This document shows, piece after piece, positions 1 to 12,448 of a DNA stretch of 57,331 bases. Within the stretch, counting starts at the first letter, position 1. Each line of letters starts with the position of its first letter. The notes beneath the pieces were generated by a model. It ran no database searches. It was given only the letters and a program-made list of their open reading frames with translations, and had not been told where the DNA came from. The DNA comes from Loigolactobacillus binensis (lineage in GTDB: Bacteria > Bacillota > Bacilli > Lactobacillales > Lactobacillaceae). The stretch lies in the NCBI RefSeq assembly GCF_005405165.1, contig NZ_BJDN01000018.1, forward strand, positions 1-57,331. Reading direction: 5' to 3'. The translations under genes and the position numbers were made by a program.

Positions 1-270
1 TTTAATATTGAGCGCAAATTTTATATGATGGTCTATAGGGTTCACGGTTTTCTCATATCCTTTTAAATGATACTGTTGTGGGTGGATTTTTTGGATGGGG
101 GCTGTGGGCTCTTTTTTGCACAAAAAATCCTGTTAATAGCTTACCACTTTGTAAACGATCAACAGGAAAAAGTATAGAGCCTTTTTTTGTCGTGTGAGTA
201 CACGCAATTAGATTTAGAATATCGGGGCCGAAGCTAACAAACTAAAATATGGAAACCGGAAAATAACCAA

Positions 271-375
271 ATGGTGACTAAACAGCTTAGCCCACATTAA
301 ATGGTTATGTAAATATCGTATTGGTTTCACACCTGAGTATTAATCAAGTTTGTTACGGCAATACAAAGGTGTAGG
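271..375 (+). pseudogene. Decayed IS200/IS605-family tnpA fragment
   Basis: In the frame running from about 278 the translation reads NSLAHIKWLCKYRIGFTPEY before a stop at 341. This closely resembles the N-terminus of IS200/IS605 Y1 transposases, where a KW.CKY.IVFTPKYRR block is typical. The likely start ATG at 271 lies in another frame, so one base has been gained or lost between 271 and 281. After the stop a short piece reading RQYKGV (about 358-375) recalls the CxYKGVEI segment of the same family. No HUH catalytic motif or tyrosine remains. An inverted repeat at 428-450 (AACCATC/GATGGTT) could be a relic of an end hairpin. The family is recognised by eye only. Confidence 0.55.
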
Positions 376-634
376 AAAAAGTGTTTTGAAATATTGGCTG
401 AACATAGCACTTTACAGCCGCAGAGCAAACCATCTGTTAAACGGATGGTTCTGATTTATACTGGTTAAGTAGCGTAAAGTTTCTGGGTGGTAATTGATTG
501 GTCATAACAACAGATCATAATATGTAACTATTTTTTAGTGGGAAAGCTTCTGTATAAATGGTGAATTAGTTGTGTTATTTATCGTGAAAAAAACCAAATA
601 AAAATTATTTTTAGCAGTTTTTTTTTTGCCCTAT
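376..634. other. Gene-free stretch between tnpA relic and pdh regulatory region
   Basis: No reading frame with a ribosome binding site is visible on either strand. The only structure is the 7-bp inverted repeat at 428-450. The first 270 bases of the window also hold no gene; they contain one inverted repeat, TCCTGTT/AACAGGA, at about 128-164. Confidence 0.5.
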
Positions 635-649
635 TGCTGGCGCTTACAT
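635..649 (-). promoter_or_regulatory. Candidate CcpA (cre) operator upstream of pdhA
   Basis: Read on the minus strand the 15-mer is ATGTAAGCGCCAGCA. It fits the cre consensus WTGNAANCGNWNNCW at every fixed position except the W at position 11. It lies 220 bp before pdhA. CcpA control of pyruvate metabolism is common in Firmicutes; that this site acts on pdh is inference. No convincing -35/-10 pair was found beside it. Confidence 0.45.
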
Positions 650-785
650 TTTGTGATACTCTGAAATAGGAAAGTGTTTAGTGAAATTATATAGTGTAAA
701 ACTGAGCAATCTTTTCTGCTTTGTACAGCCACAAAATGGCGTCAAAACAGGCTTCTTGTTTTATGATTGTGAAAAAATAAGCTAA

Positions 786-806
786 CAAGCTTTAGAAAAA
801 AGCTTG
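786..806 (+). promoter_or_regulatory. Perfect 8-bp stem-loop in the pdhA leader
   Basis: CAAGCTTT, a five-base AGAAA loop, then AAAGCTTG. It ends about 50 bases before the pdhA Shine-Dalgarno sequence and has no T-run, so it is not a terminator. It could be a repressor operator or an mRNA stability element. Confidence 0.4.
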
Positions 807-821
807 ATGCATTACTTTTAA

Positions 822-2946
<2,125 letters not shown>

Positions 2947-2962
2947 GAGGGGATGACAATTA

Positions 2963-4213
2963 ATGGCATATCAATTTAAATTGCCGGATATTGGTGAAGG
3001 AATCACTGAAGGCCAAATTACCCAATGGTACGTTAAGGCCGGTGACGACATCAAAGAAGACGATAATTTATTACAAGTTGAAAACGATAAGTCAGTCGAA
3101 GATATTACCTCACCAGTAACTGGTAAAGTAGGTAAGATCTTGGTTGAAGCTGATACCACTGCTACAGTTGGCCAGGTATTGGTCGAAATTGCAACTGCAG
3201 ATGATCCAGCAACGCCACCAGAGGCACCTGAACATATTCAAACAACAACACCGCAACGGCCACCGGCAGCTGCACCAGTTGCCCCAACCCAAAATGTGCC
3301 CGTTTTGGCAATGCCTTCTGTTCGTAAATACGCGCGGGATAATGGCGTTGATTTAGCTGGTATTGGTGGAACCGGGAATCATGGTCAGATCACTAAGGTT
3401 GACGTTGATAGCTACTTGAATAATGATCAAGCTACTGCAGCACAGCCTGCTGCGGCCACTGCAACTGCGGCGGCACCTACTGCCCCAGCAGCAGCTGCAG
3501 AAGCGGCACCATTAGAAACTCGGGAAAAGATGTCACCTGTCCGTAAGGCAATTGCTAAAGCAATGGTCAACAGCAAGCATACGATTCCGCACGTTACCTT
3601 ATTTGATCAAGCGGAAGTTTCCAAACTTTGGGATCACCGTAAGAAATTTAAGACCGTAGCTGCTGCACAAGACATTAAATTAACGTTCTTGCCTTATATT
3701 GCGAAGGCCTTAGTGGTTGTTTTACGTGAATTCCCAACTTTTAACGCAAAAGTTGACGATGAAGCTAAAGAAATCGTTTATCGCCATTATTACAATATTG
3801 GCATCGCGACGGATACTGATCACGGGTTATACGTGCCAGTGTTGAAGGACTCGGATACTAAGAGTGTCTTCAAGTTAGCCCAAGATATCAGTGAAAACAC
3901 GCAAAAGGCCATTGATAATAAGTTAAAGGCTAATGAAATGAAAGATGCTTCAATTTCGATCACTAACATTGGTTCGATCGGTGGTGGGTGGTTTACACCA
4001 GTGATCAACTTCCCTGAAGTTGCTATTTTAGGGGTCGGTGTGATCAAGAAAGAACCTTATGTTGATGCTGACGATAACATTGTAGTTGGCCGGATGTTGA
4101 AATTATCCTTATCCTTCGATCATCGTTTGATCGATGGCGCTACTGCCCAAAAGGCAATGAACCGCTTGAAGGAATTATTAGAGGATCCAGAATTATTACT
4201 GATGGAGGGATAG
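2963..4213 (+). CDS. pdhC: Dihydrolipoyllysine acetyltransferase (PDH E2)
   Basis: The 416-residue protein has one N-terminal lipoyl domain (lipoyl lysine is K43 in VENDKSVEDI), a Pro/Ala-rich linker, an E1/E3-binding peripheral subunit domain (about 113-152, beginning AMPSVRKYARDNGVDL), a second Ala/Pro-rich linker, and the C-terminal acyltransferase domain with the DHRLIDG catalytic motif (H387, D391). It moves the acetyl group to CoA and forms the complex core. AGAGGGG precedes the ATG. Having one lipoyl domain instead of two or three is normal for many Gram-positives. The lipoate ligase at 5705 is the obvious modifying enzyme. Confidence 0.95.
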   Translation: MAYQFKLPDIGEGITEGQITQWYVKAGDDIKEDDNLLQVENDKSVEDITSPVTGKVGKILVEADTTATVGQVLVEIATADDPATPPEAPEHIQTTTPQRPPAAAPVAPTQNVPVLAMPSVRKYARDNGVDLAGIGGTGNHGQITKVDVDSYLNNDQATAAQPAAATATAAAPTAPAAAAEAAPLETREKMSPVRKAIAKAMVNSKHTIPHVTLFDQAEVSKLWDHRKKFKTVAAAQDIKLTFLPYIAKALVVVLREFPTFNAKVDDEAKEIVYRHYYNIGIATDTDHGLYVPVLKDSDTKSVFKLAQDISENTQKAIDNKLKANEMKDASISITNIGSIGGGWFTPVINFPEVAILGVGVIKKEPYVDADDNIVVGRMLKLSLSFDHRLIDGATAQKAMNRLKELLEDPELLLMEG

Positions 4214-4216
4214 AAT

Positions 4217-5623
4217 ATGGTTGTAGGAGATTTTGCAATTGATTTAGATACCATTGTGATCGGTGCTGGCCCTGGTGGGTACGTTGCGGCGATCCGTGCG
4301 GCTGAATTAGGTCAAAAAGTGACTGTAGTCGAACAAGAATATATTGGTGGTGTCTGCTTAAACGTCGGCTGTATTCCTTCTAAAGCCCTGATCTCCATTG
4401 GTCATCGTTACCAGGAAGCTTTAAGCTCACCAACTTTTGGGATTTCCAGTGAAAACACGAAATTAGACTTTGGTGTTGCCCAAGATTGGAAGCAGCATCA
4501 GGTTGTTGACAAATTAACTGGCGGTGTTTCCGGATTATTCCGTAAACATAAAATCGACGTCGTCATGGGACAAGCCTTTCTAAAGGATGACCACAGTTTG
4601 CGGGTCATTGGTAAGGAAAATGCCCAAACTTATACGTTTAAGAATTTGATTATTGCGACTGGTAGTCGGCCAATCGAAATTCCTGGTTTCAAATTTGAAG
4701 GCCGGGTATTGGATTCCACTGGTTGCTTGGCCTTAAAAGAGGTGCCTAAAGACTTTGTCATCATTGGTGGGGGCTACATTGGTTGTGAATTAGCCAGTGC
4801 TTACGCTAACCTTGGGTCGCATGTAACGATCATTGAAGGAACCGACACGATCTTACCAAACTATGAAAAAGACATGGTGGCCGTTGTTTTGAAGCGTTTC
4901 AAACAATTGCACATCGACGTCATTACTAATGGTTTGGCCAAAAAAGCGACCGAAGTCGATAATGGTGTTAAAGTTGAATTTGAATTGGGTAAAGAAACTA
5001 AATCCTTAGTTGCTGATTACGTGATGGTCACGGTTGGTCGGCGGCCAAACACTAACGATATGGGCTTAGAACAGGCCGGTATCGAAATGGCCCAAAAAGG
5101 GTTGATCAAAGTCGATCAACAAGGACGGACTAACAAACCCAATATTTATGCCATTGGTGATGTCGTTGCTGGGGCTGCTTTGGCTCATAAAGCTAGTTAT
5201 GAAGGTAAAGTTGCGGCCGCTGCGATTTCTGGTAAAGCGGACACAGTTGATTATCACGCAATGCCAGCAGTTTGCTACACTGACGTTGAATTAGCGACTA
5301 CGGGGATGACTTTGGCTGATGCTAAAGAAGCTGGTATCGACGCTAAAGCGGTTAAATTCCCGTTCATGGCTAATGGTCGTGCGTTATCCTTAGCCGCAAC
5401 GGATGGTTTTGTTCGGTTGGTTGTGCGCAAAGAAGATCAAATGTTGCTCGGTGCGCAAATTGCCGGAACTGGGGCTAGCGATCTAGTTTCTGAATTGACC
5501 TTGGCCATTGAAAGTGGTGCTAATGCTGAAGATTTGGCATTGACGATTCATCCACATCCAACGTTAAGTGAAATGATCAGCGACGCAGCTGAATTAGCGC
5601 TTGATTTACCAATTAATATTTAG
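4217..5623 (+). CDS. pdhD: Dihydrolipoyl dehydrogenase (PDH E3)
   Basis: The 468-residue flavoprotein reoxidises dihydrolipoamide on E2 with NAD+. It has an N-terminal FAD motif GAGPGGY, the redox disulfide in [13 protein letters not shown] (C47 and C52), a second dinucleotide motif [10 protein letters not shown], the FAD-binding YAIGDVV block, and the C-terminal HPHPTLSE active-site motif (H447, E452). The start is 3 bp after pdhC with GGAGGGA upstream. Last gene of the operon, followed by an intrinsic terminator. Confidence 0.96.
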   Translation: MVVGDFAIDLDTIVIGAGPGGYVAAIRAAELGQKVTVVEQEYIGGVCLNVGCIPSKALISIGHRYQEALSSPTFGISSENTKLDFGVAQDWKQHQVVDKLTGGVSGLFRKHKIDVVMGQAFLKDDHSLRVIGKENAQTYTFKNLIIATGSRPIEIPGFKFEGRVLDSTGCLALKEVPKDFVIIGGGYIGCELASAYANLGSHVTIIEGTDTILPNYEKDMVAVVLKRFKQLHIDVITNGLAKKATEVDNGVKVEFELGKETKSLVADYVMVTVGRRPNTNDMGLEQAGIEMAQKGLIKVDQQGRTNKPNIYAIGDVVAGAALAHKASYEGKVAAAAISGKADTVDYHAMPAVCYTDVELATTGMTLADAKEAGIDAKAVKFPFMANGRALSLAATDGFVRLVVRKEDQMLLGAQIAGTGASDLVSELTLAIESGANAEDLALTIHPHPTLSEMISDAAELALDLPINI

Positions 5624-5670
5624 ACAATAGGCTTGAAACGAGGCAGCTTGTTTCAAGCTTTATTGTTTTT
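5624..5670 (+). terminator. Intrinsic terminator after pdhD
   Basis: GCTTGAAAC at 5631-5639 pairs with GTTTCAAGC at 5650-5658. The stem can be extended with ACAATA/TATTGT across a small bulge, and T-rich sequence follows to 5670. Some read-through to lplA is possible, since lplA begins 35 bp later without a clear promoter. Confidence 0.75.
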
Positions 5671-5704
5671 ATGCTGAAATTTATTATTGAAAAGGACGAG
5701 GTCT

Positions 5705-6718
5705 ATGTATTATATTGCGATGAAATCACACGATATTCGGCAAAATTTAGCAACAGAACAGTATTTAATGAACGAAAAGGATTTTGACGCGCCGTTGTTG
5801 TTGTTTTACATTGAGGAACCTTCAATTATCGTGGGTCGGAATCAAAACACACTGGAAGAAATTGATCAGAAATATGTTCGTGAACATAACATCACAGTTA
5901 CGCGGCGTTTATCTGGAGGCGGGGCGGTTTATCACGATCTCGGTAACTTGTGCTTCAGCTTTGTAGTTGATGCCAAAGACCAAGCATTCGGTAACTTTAA
6001 AGTCTTCACACAACCAATCGTTGATGCCTTACATGAACTTGGTGCAACGGCCGCCGAGGTTTCTGGCCGGAACGATATGTTGATCGATGGCAAGAAGTTC
6101 TCTGGTAGTGCCATGTACACTAAAAAAGGGAAAACATTCTCCCACGGGACTTTAATGTTGGACGTTGATCTTGATGTGGTTACCCATGCGCTTAATGTAC
6201 CTGCAGATAAAATTAAATCTAAAGGTATCAAGTCGGTTCGCAGTCGGGTCACTAATTTACGTCCATATTTGTTGCCACAATATGCTGATTTAAATGCGGA
6301 GTCATTCCGTGATTTATTGATCCAGCGGTTACTTGGGGTTGATAGTATGGCTGCTGCACAACCGCATGAATATCAATTAACGGCGGCAGATGAAGCGGAA
6401 ATTACTAAGATTCGTAAACAATATTACGATAACTGGGACTGGGTCTACGGCCATTCACCAGAATTTACGATCCAAAAACGGCACCATTTTGACATGGGAA
6501 CTATTGACGCACGCTTCCTGATCAAGGCAGGTAAAGTAGCTAACGTAAAATTCTATGGTGATTTCTTTGGCGCCGGGGATGTGACCGAATTGGCCACCGC
6601 CTTACACGGTGTGATCTATGACCGGCAACACATTGCGGCAGTACTTGAACAAACAGATACCCAGCAGTATTTTAATGGTATTCCGGCAGCTGAGTTGCTG
6701 GATCTATTAGTTGACTAA
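5705..6718 (+). CDS. lplA: Lipoate-protein ligase A
   Basis: The 337-residue enzyme activates lipoate with ATP and attaches it to the lipoyl lysine of E2. The diagnostic block RRLSGGGAVYHDLGNLCFSF is present, followed by GRNDMLIDGKKFSGSA with the catalytic lysine, and a C-terminal accessory domain. Start: the frame also opens with a TTG at 5687, but the ATG at 5705 (MYYIAMKSHD) has AAAGGA at 5690-5695 and matches the usual N-terminus. Position directly after pdhABCD fits a role in maturing PdhC. Confidence 0.92.
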   Translation: MYYIAMKSHDIRQNLATEQYLMNEKDFDAPLLLFYIEEPSIIVGRNQNTLEEIDQKYVREHNITVTRRLSGGGAVYHDLGNLCFSFVVDAKDQAFGNFKVFTQPIVDALHELGATAAEVSGRNDMLIDGKKFSGSAMYTKKGKTFSHGTLMLDVDLDVVTHALNVPADKIKSKGIKSVRSRVTNLRPYLLPQYADLNAESFRDLLIQRLLGVDSMAAAQPHEYQLTAADEAEITKIRKQYYDNWDWVYGHSPEFTIQKRHHFDMGTIDARFLIKAGKVANVKFYGDFFGAGDVTELATALHGVIYDRQHIAAVLEQTDTQQYFNGIPAAELLDLLVD

Positions 6719-6727
6719 TGATTGAAC

Positions 6728-6786
6728 AAACAAAAAGACGAGGTTATACCCAACTACTTTAGTGGGTTAGCTTCGTCTTTTTGTTT
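6728..6786. terminator. Bidirectional terminator between lplA and GT8 gene
   Basis: AAACAAAAAGACGA at 6728-6741 pairs with TCGTCTTTTTGTTT at 6773-6786, with further pairing inside. A-rich and T-rich arms let it stop transcription from both convergent genes. It overlaps the stop codon of the minus-strand gene. Confidence 0.8.
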
Positions 6787-7630
6787 AGCTGATTTGTTGA
6801 TCGGTGGTGATCCGCAAAGTTTTAGGGGCATACTTCCAGTATTCGCTACGGAGCGGATGGGGACGCACACCAAATTCCAGCCATGGCTTACTCCGACCAG
6901 AATAATGAATCAAAATCGGGTTCTGGCGTGCTTCTTCCGCCAAAATTTCTGCTGGTGGTAAAGGATGTTCCTGTTCGCGGCGAATCAAGCGGGACTGCAT
7001 ATTATATTTGGGATGCAAGTAATACCATTTATCGGCTAGAATGGCGTTAAGCGCATCTTGATCGTGATATTTTAATTTTTCTGGATGCTGATTGATAAAA
7101 TTCATGACTTGGGCAGTGATTTTTTCTTCACGCCAGCGTTTTAAATCGATCAACATCACACCAGAATTGAAATAAAAAGGCTGTTGGGCTTTGATCTGCA
7201 TTTCAGCTAGGCGAGGAACATAACCAGCGTCTTCCACTGCTGCGATCACTTTACCGTTTAGATCTGTCTGCCACAATGGTTCGATATTACCGGTGCAGAT
7301 CAGATCACAGTCCAGGTAGAGTACCCGGTTAAGTTCAGGCAATAAATCGGCGGTATAGATCCGATAATAGGCTGACTTGACGATGCGTTCATCCGTGACG
7401 GCCTTTTGAAAAAGGGCTTCATCGACGCTCAGAAAATTAATTTGTTGGCAATTGGCGTGATCTACAGTAAGCCGTTTTAATCGAAATTGATCTTCTGCAA
7501 TTAAATGATCGGCAAAAATATAAAAGGTAAATTTACTCGTCGGATTATTGAGCAGGATCGAACGGTAAAGGGCAATCAATGGTGTTACAAAGTTTGAATT
7601 AGTGGTTGAGACGATTGCAATGGTCGACAT
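6785..7630 (-). CDS. Family 8 glycosyltransferase
   Basis: The 281-residue protein has the GT8 fold signature: MSTIAIVSTTNSNF at the start, a DXD metal-binding motif in RVLYLDCDLICTGNI, FNSGVMLIDLKRW, HDQDALN, and the C-terminal IHYSGRSKPW. It probably transfers a hexose from a UDP- or GDP-sugar to a surface or storage glycan. It resembles the GspA/LgtA-like GT8 proteins of Firmicutes; donor and acceptor cannot be read from sequence. GGAGGAAG precedes the ATG. Single-gene unit with its own promoter and a shared terminator. Confidence 0.85.
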   Translation of the reverse strand: MSTIAIVSTTNSNFVTPLIALYRSILLNNPTSKFTFYIFADHLIAEDQFRLKRLTVDHANCQQINFLSVDEALFQKAVTDERIVKSAYYRIYTADLLPELNRVLYLDCDLICTGNIEPLWQTDLNGKVIAAVEDAGYVPRLAEMQIKAQQPFYFNSGVMLIDLKRWREEKITAQVMNFINQHPEKLKYHDQDALNAILADKWYYLHPKYNMQSRLIRREQEHPLPPAEILAEEARQNPILIHYSGRSKPWLEFGVRPHPLRSEYWKYAPKTLRITTDQQIS

Positions 7631-7680
7631 GCTACTTCCTCCATTCGTATTATGCTAAGGTTATAGATTGGATTAGCTAA

Positions 7681-7710
7681 AGCATACAAGAAGTTACATG
7701 TGATTGGCAA
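7681..7710 (-). promoter_or_regulatory. Promoter of GT8 gene
   Basis: On the minus strand TTGCCA (7705-7710), an 18-bp spacer and TATGCT (7681-7686). Confidence 0.45.
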
Positions 7711-7822
7711 GTTATATGCAGACAGCGGCGTTATTAGCATGCATTTAAATTGAATCTACTGGGAATTTAATGCTACTGTGAAATTGTACCCAAATATGCA
7801 GAACAAGAAAGGACTGATCAAC

Positions 7823-8083
7823 ATGTTGCATCTACTTTGGGTTTTGATCATTGGCGCGGTGATCGGTGCTATTGCCGGTGTTATAACCAGTCGTGATCTA
7901 CCGCTAGGCTGGATCGGTAATATTGTTGCTGGTTTAGTCGGCTCTTGGCTAGGTGAAATGGTTTTAGGTAGCTGGGGACCACTGGTTGCAGGGATGGCTA
8001 TTGTGCCTTCGATCATTGGGGCGGTTGTATTGGTTTTGATCATGTCATTTGTTATCGGCGGCACACGCAAGAAAAAAAGCTAG
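7823..8083 (+). CDS. GlsB/YeaQ/YmgE-family small membrane protein
   Basis: This 86-residue, very hydrophobic protein has glycine-rich membrane helices (GAVIGAIAGVI; GWIGNIVAGLVGSWLGE; IIGAVVLVLIMSFVI) and a basic tail GGTRKKKS. The pattern is that of the transglycosylase-associated/GlsB family, often linked to general stress in LAB; the molecular function is not established. The frame opens at 7778, but the ATG at 7823 has GAAAGGA 9 bp upstream and gives the usual family N-terminus. Confidence 0.8.
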   Translation: MLHLLWVLIIGAVIGAIAGVITSRDLPLGWIGNIVAGLVGSWLGEMVLGSWGPLVAGMAIVPSIIGAVVLVLIMSFVIGGTRKKKS

Positions 8084-8182
8084 TCGTTTGCTAGTGTTGT
8101 TGCAATTTTTAAAATTGAGCTGGATGATGAGCAAAATCAAGTTTTCTAAGAAATGGTGGCCGACTAAGACGGTCATACTATT

Positions 8183-8233
8183 AAAAAAAGGTGGGGCTAT
8201 AACATAATTAATGTTATAGCCCCACCTTTTTTA
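8183..8233. terminator. Long bidirectional terminator
   Basis: AAAAAAGGTGGGGCTATAAC pairs perfectly with the arm ending in CCCCACCTTTTTT, around an AATTA loop. It serves the GlsB-like gene on the plus strand and tRNA-Thr/helD on the minus strand. Confidence 0.9.
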
Positions 8234-8305
8234 AACGTAAGCACCATTTTCTATGAAATAACTGCTAAATGTTTTATGGCGCATCCGTCCTTGTGAATTT
8301 CTATA

Positions 8306-8378
8306 AGCCGCTTGCCGGATTTGAACCGGCGACCTCATCCTTACCATGGATGCGCTCTACCTGCTGAGCTAAAGCGGC
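8306..8378 (-). tRNA. tRNA-Thr(GGU)
   Basis: The minus strand folds as a complete cloverleaf: acceptor GCCGCTT/AAGCGGC, D-arm GCTC..GAGC, anticodon stem CATCC/GGATG with loop ATGGTAA (anticodon GGT), T-arm GCCGG TTCAAAT CCGGC, discriminator T. CCA is not encoded. 73 nt. Confidence 0.97.
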
Positions 8379-8420
8379 ATAAATATACAATTTAGTGGTC
8401 CATGAGAAGACCGCCTAAAT

Positions 8421-8449
8421 AGTATATTATATATTTAAAATGATTGCAA
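8421..8449 (-). promoter_or_regulatory. Promoter of tRNA-Thr
   Basis: On the minus strand TTGCAA (8444-8449), 17-bp spacer, TATACT (8421-8426), about 40 bp before the tRNA 5' end. It lies between the helD stop and the tRNA, so the tRNA need not depend on helD read-through. Confidence 0.7.
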
Positions 8450-8454
8450 GACCT

Positions 8455-10758
8455 TTACGGTAATTCATTGATCGGCAGTGCAGTCGCTGTTTCCAGCATG
8501 GCGGTAGGAATCTGCTTAATAAATGTGCAGGGCATTCCGGTGCTGACTAACACGAGTTCATGCATGGCGCGTGAAGCAATGGTATAAAGAATATCACGAT
8601 CGCCGGTTGCATTAAAATTCGTTGCGGCAACATCATATGCAATAACTGCGTCAAACTCAAGTCCTTTGGCCAAATAGATCGGCAAGATCAGCACTCCTTT
8701 TGGTAGCGCTCGATCTGCATCGGAAAGTAGCGTGGTCGTCACATCCAGCTTTAAACGGGTAAAGAGTTGGGCGCTGGTGGCACGATCCTTGGTTAAAATC
8801 GCCACCGTTTCGTGGCGTAACAATAATTGCCGGCATTGGCGGGTGATCTGTTGTAAGCTGGCAGTTGCTGAATCAGTTGTGATCAACACTGGTTTACGGC
8901 CGTCCCGGGTAAACGGTTGAATGTCGTTGCCAGTTGGTAATAAAGCTGCTGCAAAAGCTGTGATCGGGTAGGTCGAGCGATAGCTTTTGTTAAGTGTGAT
9001 CAGATTGATGCTGTGCGTGTGGAAAATAGTCGTTAATTCGTCAATGAAGTCGCGTTGGCGATAATGGGCCGTGAATAGATCCTGCGCGCGATCGCCTAGC
9101 AAAGTTAATTTAGCATTGGGAAAGGCATGCTTGATGTAGGCTAGCTGCGCCATGGTGTAGTCTTGCATTTCATCAATGAAGAGGTGTTGCATCGCGTGAT
9201 TTTGCCCACTACCGGTTAAACGATCTCGCAAATATAATAGTGGGGCTGCGTCTTCTAACCGTAGATAGTGGCGTTCCAGTTGCTCACGAAAGCTGGCGAT
9301 CATCGTTTGCCAAACAGCAGGGGCGACCTCTGGCGGTGCAGCTTGGCTCATGAAATCGGCGTACTGTTCATACAAATCAATAAAATAATCATTATACAAG
9401 GCATCATAGACAATGGTTAAACGTTCCCGAACAATTTTTTCAGCAATATAACGAAATTCATCGTCGCCGCTGGTAAACCGATGTGTTCCCACAATGCTGC
9501 GGTAGCGATCTTCGCTGAGCATATCGACCTCAGTGGCCACCCAATCGGCCTTTGCTTCTTTGCGAATTCGGTGTTTTAATCGTTTGATCAAGGTATTCTT
9601 AGTGGCTAAAAATTTATCTGCGGCCAGCATTTTAACTGGTTGCTGTGCGTAGATCGCCGCAATCTCCGCTTTAGTGAAAAAAGCGCGCCCTTCAAAATAG
9701 ACGGCTGTAAAAGCTAATTGTTGCGGCTGTGTTTGTTTCAAATAGCGCTCGATTGCTTGAATATATTGGTGGCTTTCCTTATACCGCCGAATTTTCTGAG
9801 CGGGCACAGGAAAGCTGGCCTGATCTTGCTCGTACCGCTGAAATAAGGTTTCTACTTGCAAGCCAGCAAAACGTTGACCTAAGAATTCGGCCAATGTGAC
9901 TTGGCGCATGTTCTTTTCACCTAAACTAGGTAAAACTTCAGAGATATAGTGACTGAATAGTCGGTTAGGCGAGAAAAGAATCATTTGCTCTGAATTTAAG
10001 GACTCGCGGCTATGATAAAGTAAAAAGGCGATTCGCTGTAAAATAGCTGAGGTTTTGCCGGAGCCGGCGACACCTTGAACGATCAAAATATCATGTTTAG
10101 TGTCGCGAATAATATCATTTTGTTCCTGTTGGATCGTTGCCACAATATTACGCATGTATTCATCGCTGTCAGCGCCGAGGACATGCTGCAGCATACTGTC
10201 GCCAACAGTTTCATTGGTATCAAACAGATTTTCGATGTGGCCGTGTTCAATCAAAAATTGCCGTTTCTTCAATAATTCGGCTTGCACTGGGCCATTTGGT
10301 GTTTCGTAACTGACGTTGCCTAAAGTGCCGTTGTAATAAATTCCGGAGATCGGTGCTCGCCAGTCATAAATAAGAAAATCCTGCTGCTGATCATCAATAA
10401 ATGAAGCTGTACCGATATATAAAGTTTCGTGTTCGCCGTCTTCGGCAATATCGATCCGGCCAAAATATGGTGATTGCTGAAGATCCTTTAGCTGTTCAAT
10501 TTGTTGTTTTAAGATGGCTTCGTTTTCGACTGTTCGTGCGACTAATTGTTTTTGTTGTTGCACGGCAGCGTTGGTTTCGATGCGGTCATCAACTTCGGTG
10601 ATATTGACCCGCGTATTATCGCCATAGTTTTGCTCGATCGAAGTGGTCTCGTGCTGGGCTTGTTCCAACTGAGCATCTTTAACGGTTAACCGGTGTTGGA
10701 TTTTACCGATCACCGCAGTGACCCGTGCCTGTTCTTGTTGTTTGGTTTTTTCGTCCAA
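8455..10758 (-). CDS. helD: RNA polymerase recycling motor HelD (UvrD-like superfamily 1 ATPase)
   Basis: The 767-residue protein has an N-terminal Gln-rich coiled coil (about 1-95) followed by the HelD-typical FGRIDI..TLYIGTASF..FLIYDWRAPISGIYYN block. Next come Walker A GVAGSGKTSA (about residue 230), Walker B IDEMQDYTMAQ, and the C-terminal UvrD motifs LNKSYRST and LAKGLEFDAVI. HelD removes stalled RNA polymerase from DNA, and the coiled coil probes the polymerase secondary channel. Start is TTG with AAGGAGG 8 bp upstream. An extended -10 (TGATAAAAT) lies near 10826-10834. Length is normal for the family. Confidence 0.9.
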   Translation of the reverse strand: MDEKTKQQEQARVTAVIGKIQHRLTVKDAQLEQAQHETTSIEQNYGDNTRVNITEVDDRIETNAAVQQQKQLVARTVENEAILKQQIEQLKDLQQSPYFGRIDIAEDGEHETLYIGTASFIDDQQQDFLIYDWRAPISGIYYNGTLGNVSYETPNGPVQAELLKKRQFLIEHGHIENLFDTNETVGDSMLQHVLGADSDEYMRNIVATIQQEQNDIIRDTKHDILIVQGVAGSGKTSAILQRIAFLLYHSRESLNSEQMILFSPNRLFSHYISEVLPSLGEKNMRQVTLAEFLGQRFAGLQVETLFQRYEQDQASFPVPAQKIRRYKESHQYIQAIERYLKQTQPQQLAFTAVYFEGRAFFTKAEIAAIYAQQPVKMLAADKFLATKNTLIKRLKHRIRKEAKADWVATEVDMLSEDRYRSIVGTHRFTSGDDEFRYIAEKIVRERLTIVYDALYNDYFIDLYEQYADFMSQAAPPEVAPAVWQTMIASFREQLERHYLRLEDAAPLLYLRDRLTGSGQNHAMQHLFIDEMQDYTMAQLAYIKHAFPNAKLTLLGDRAQDLFTAHYRQRDFIDELTTIFHTHSINLITLNKSYRSTYPITAFAAALLPTGNDIQPFTRDGRKPVLITTDSATASLQQITRQCRQLLLRHETVAILTKDRATSAQLFTRLKLDVTTTLLSDADRALPKGVLILPIYLAKGLEFDAVIAYDVAATNFNATGDRDILYTIASRAMHELVLVSTGMPCTFIKQIPTAMLETATALPINELP

Positions 10759-10874
10759 AAAGTTGACCTCCTTAGCGATTACATTTAATGAATACCAGGC
10801 AATAATAAATCTAGTTGCGGTGAATTATTTTATCACATTTTACCATGAAGGTGAATGGAGAAGACTTTTTGTCT

Positions 10875-10903
10875 TTGACACAGCACAGTGAAATCGTTAC
10901 AAT
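10875..10903 (+). promoter_or_regulatory. Promoter of the trpS T-box transcript
   Basis: TTGACA (10875-10880), 17-bp spacer, TACAAT (10898-10903). This is close to the sigma-A consensus and correctly placed for the T-box leader. Confidence 0.85.
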
Positions 10904-10909
10904 AAAACT

Positions 10910-12175
<1,266 letters not shown>

Positions 12176-12448
12176 CGCTTTCAATTGTTTACGGCTAGGT
12201 CTGAGCTTAAAAGCCCATTAATCATGTAGCAAATTGCCAAGTTCAAAGTGCGGGTGGCTAGCTGCATAGCAACGAAATAGCGCAAAGCTGGCGGTGCTCA
12301 CATGTAATTTTGCATTTGGTAGTCGGGATCTAGATTATTGTAAATGCGCACGCGCTAGTGACACTAGGTTGCTTTTAGATTAAATTTCTCGTAATCTAAT
12401 ACTGTTCAATGAATTTTAGAGCGAATTTGAGTGAATTTAGGTGATGAA

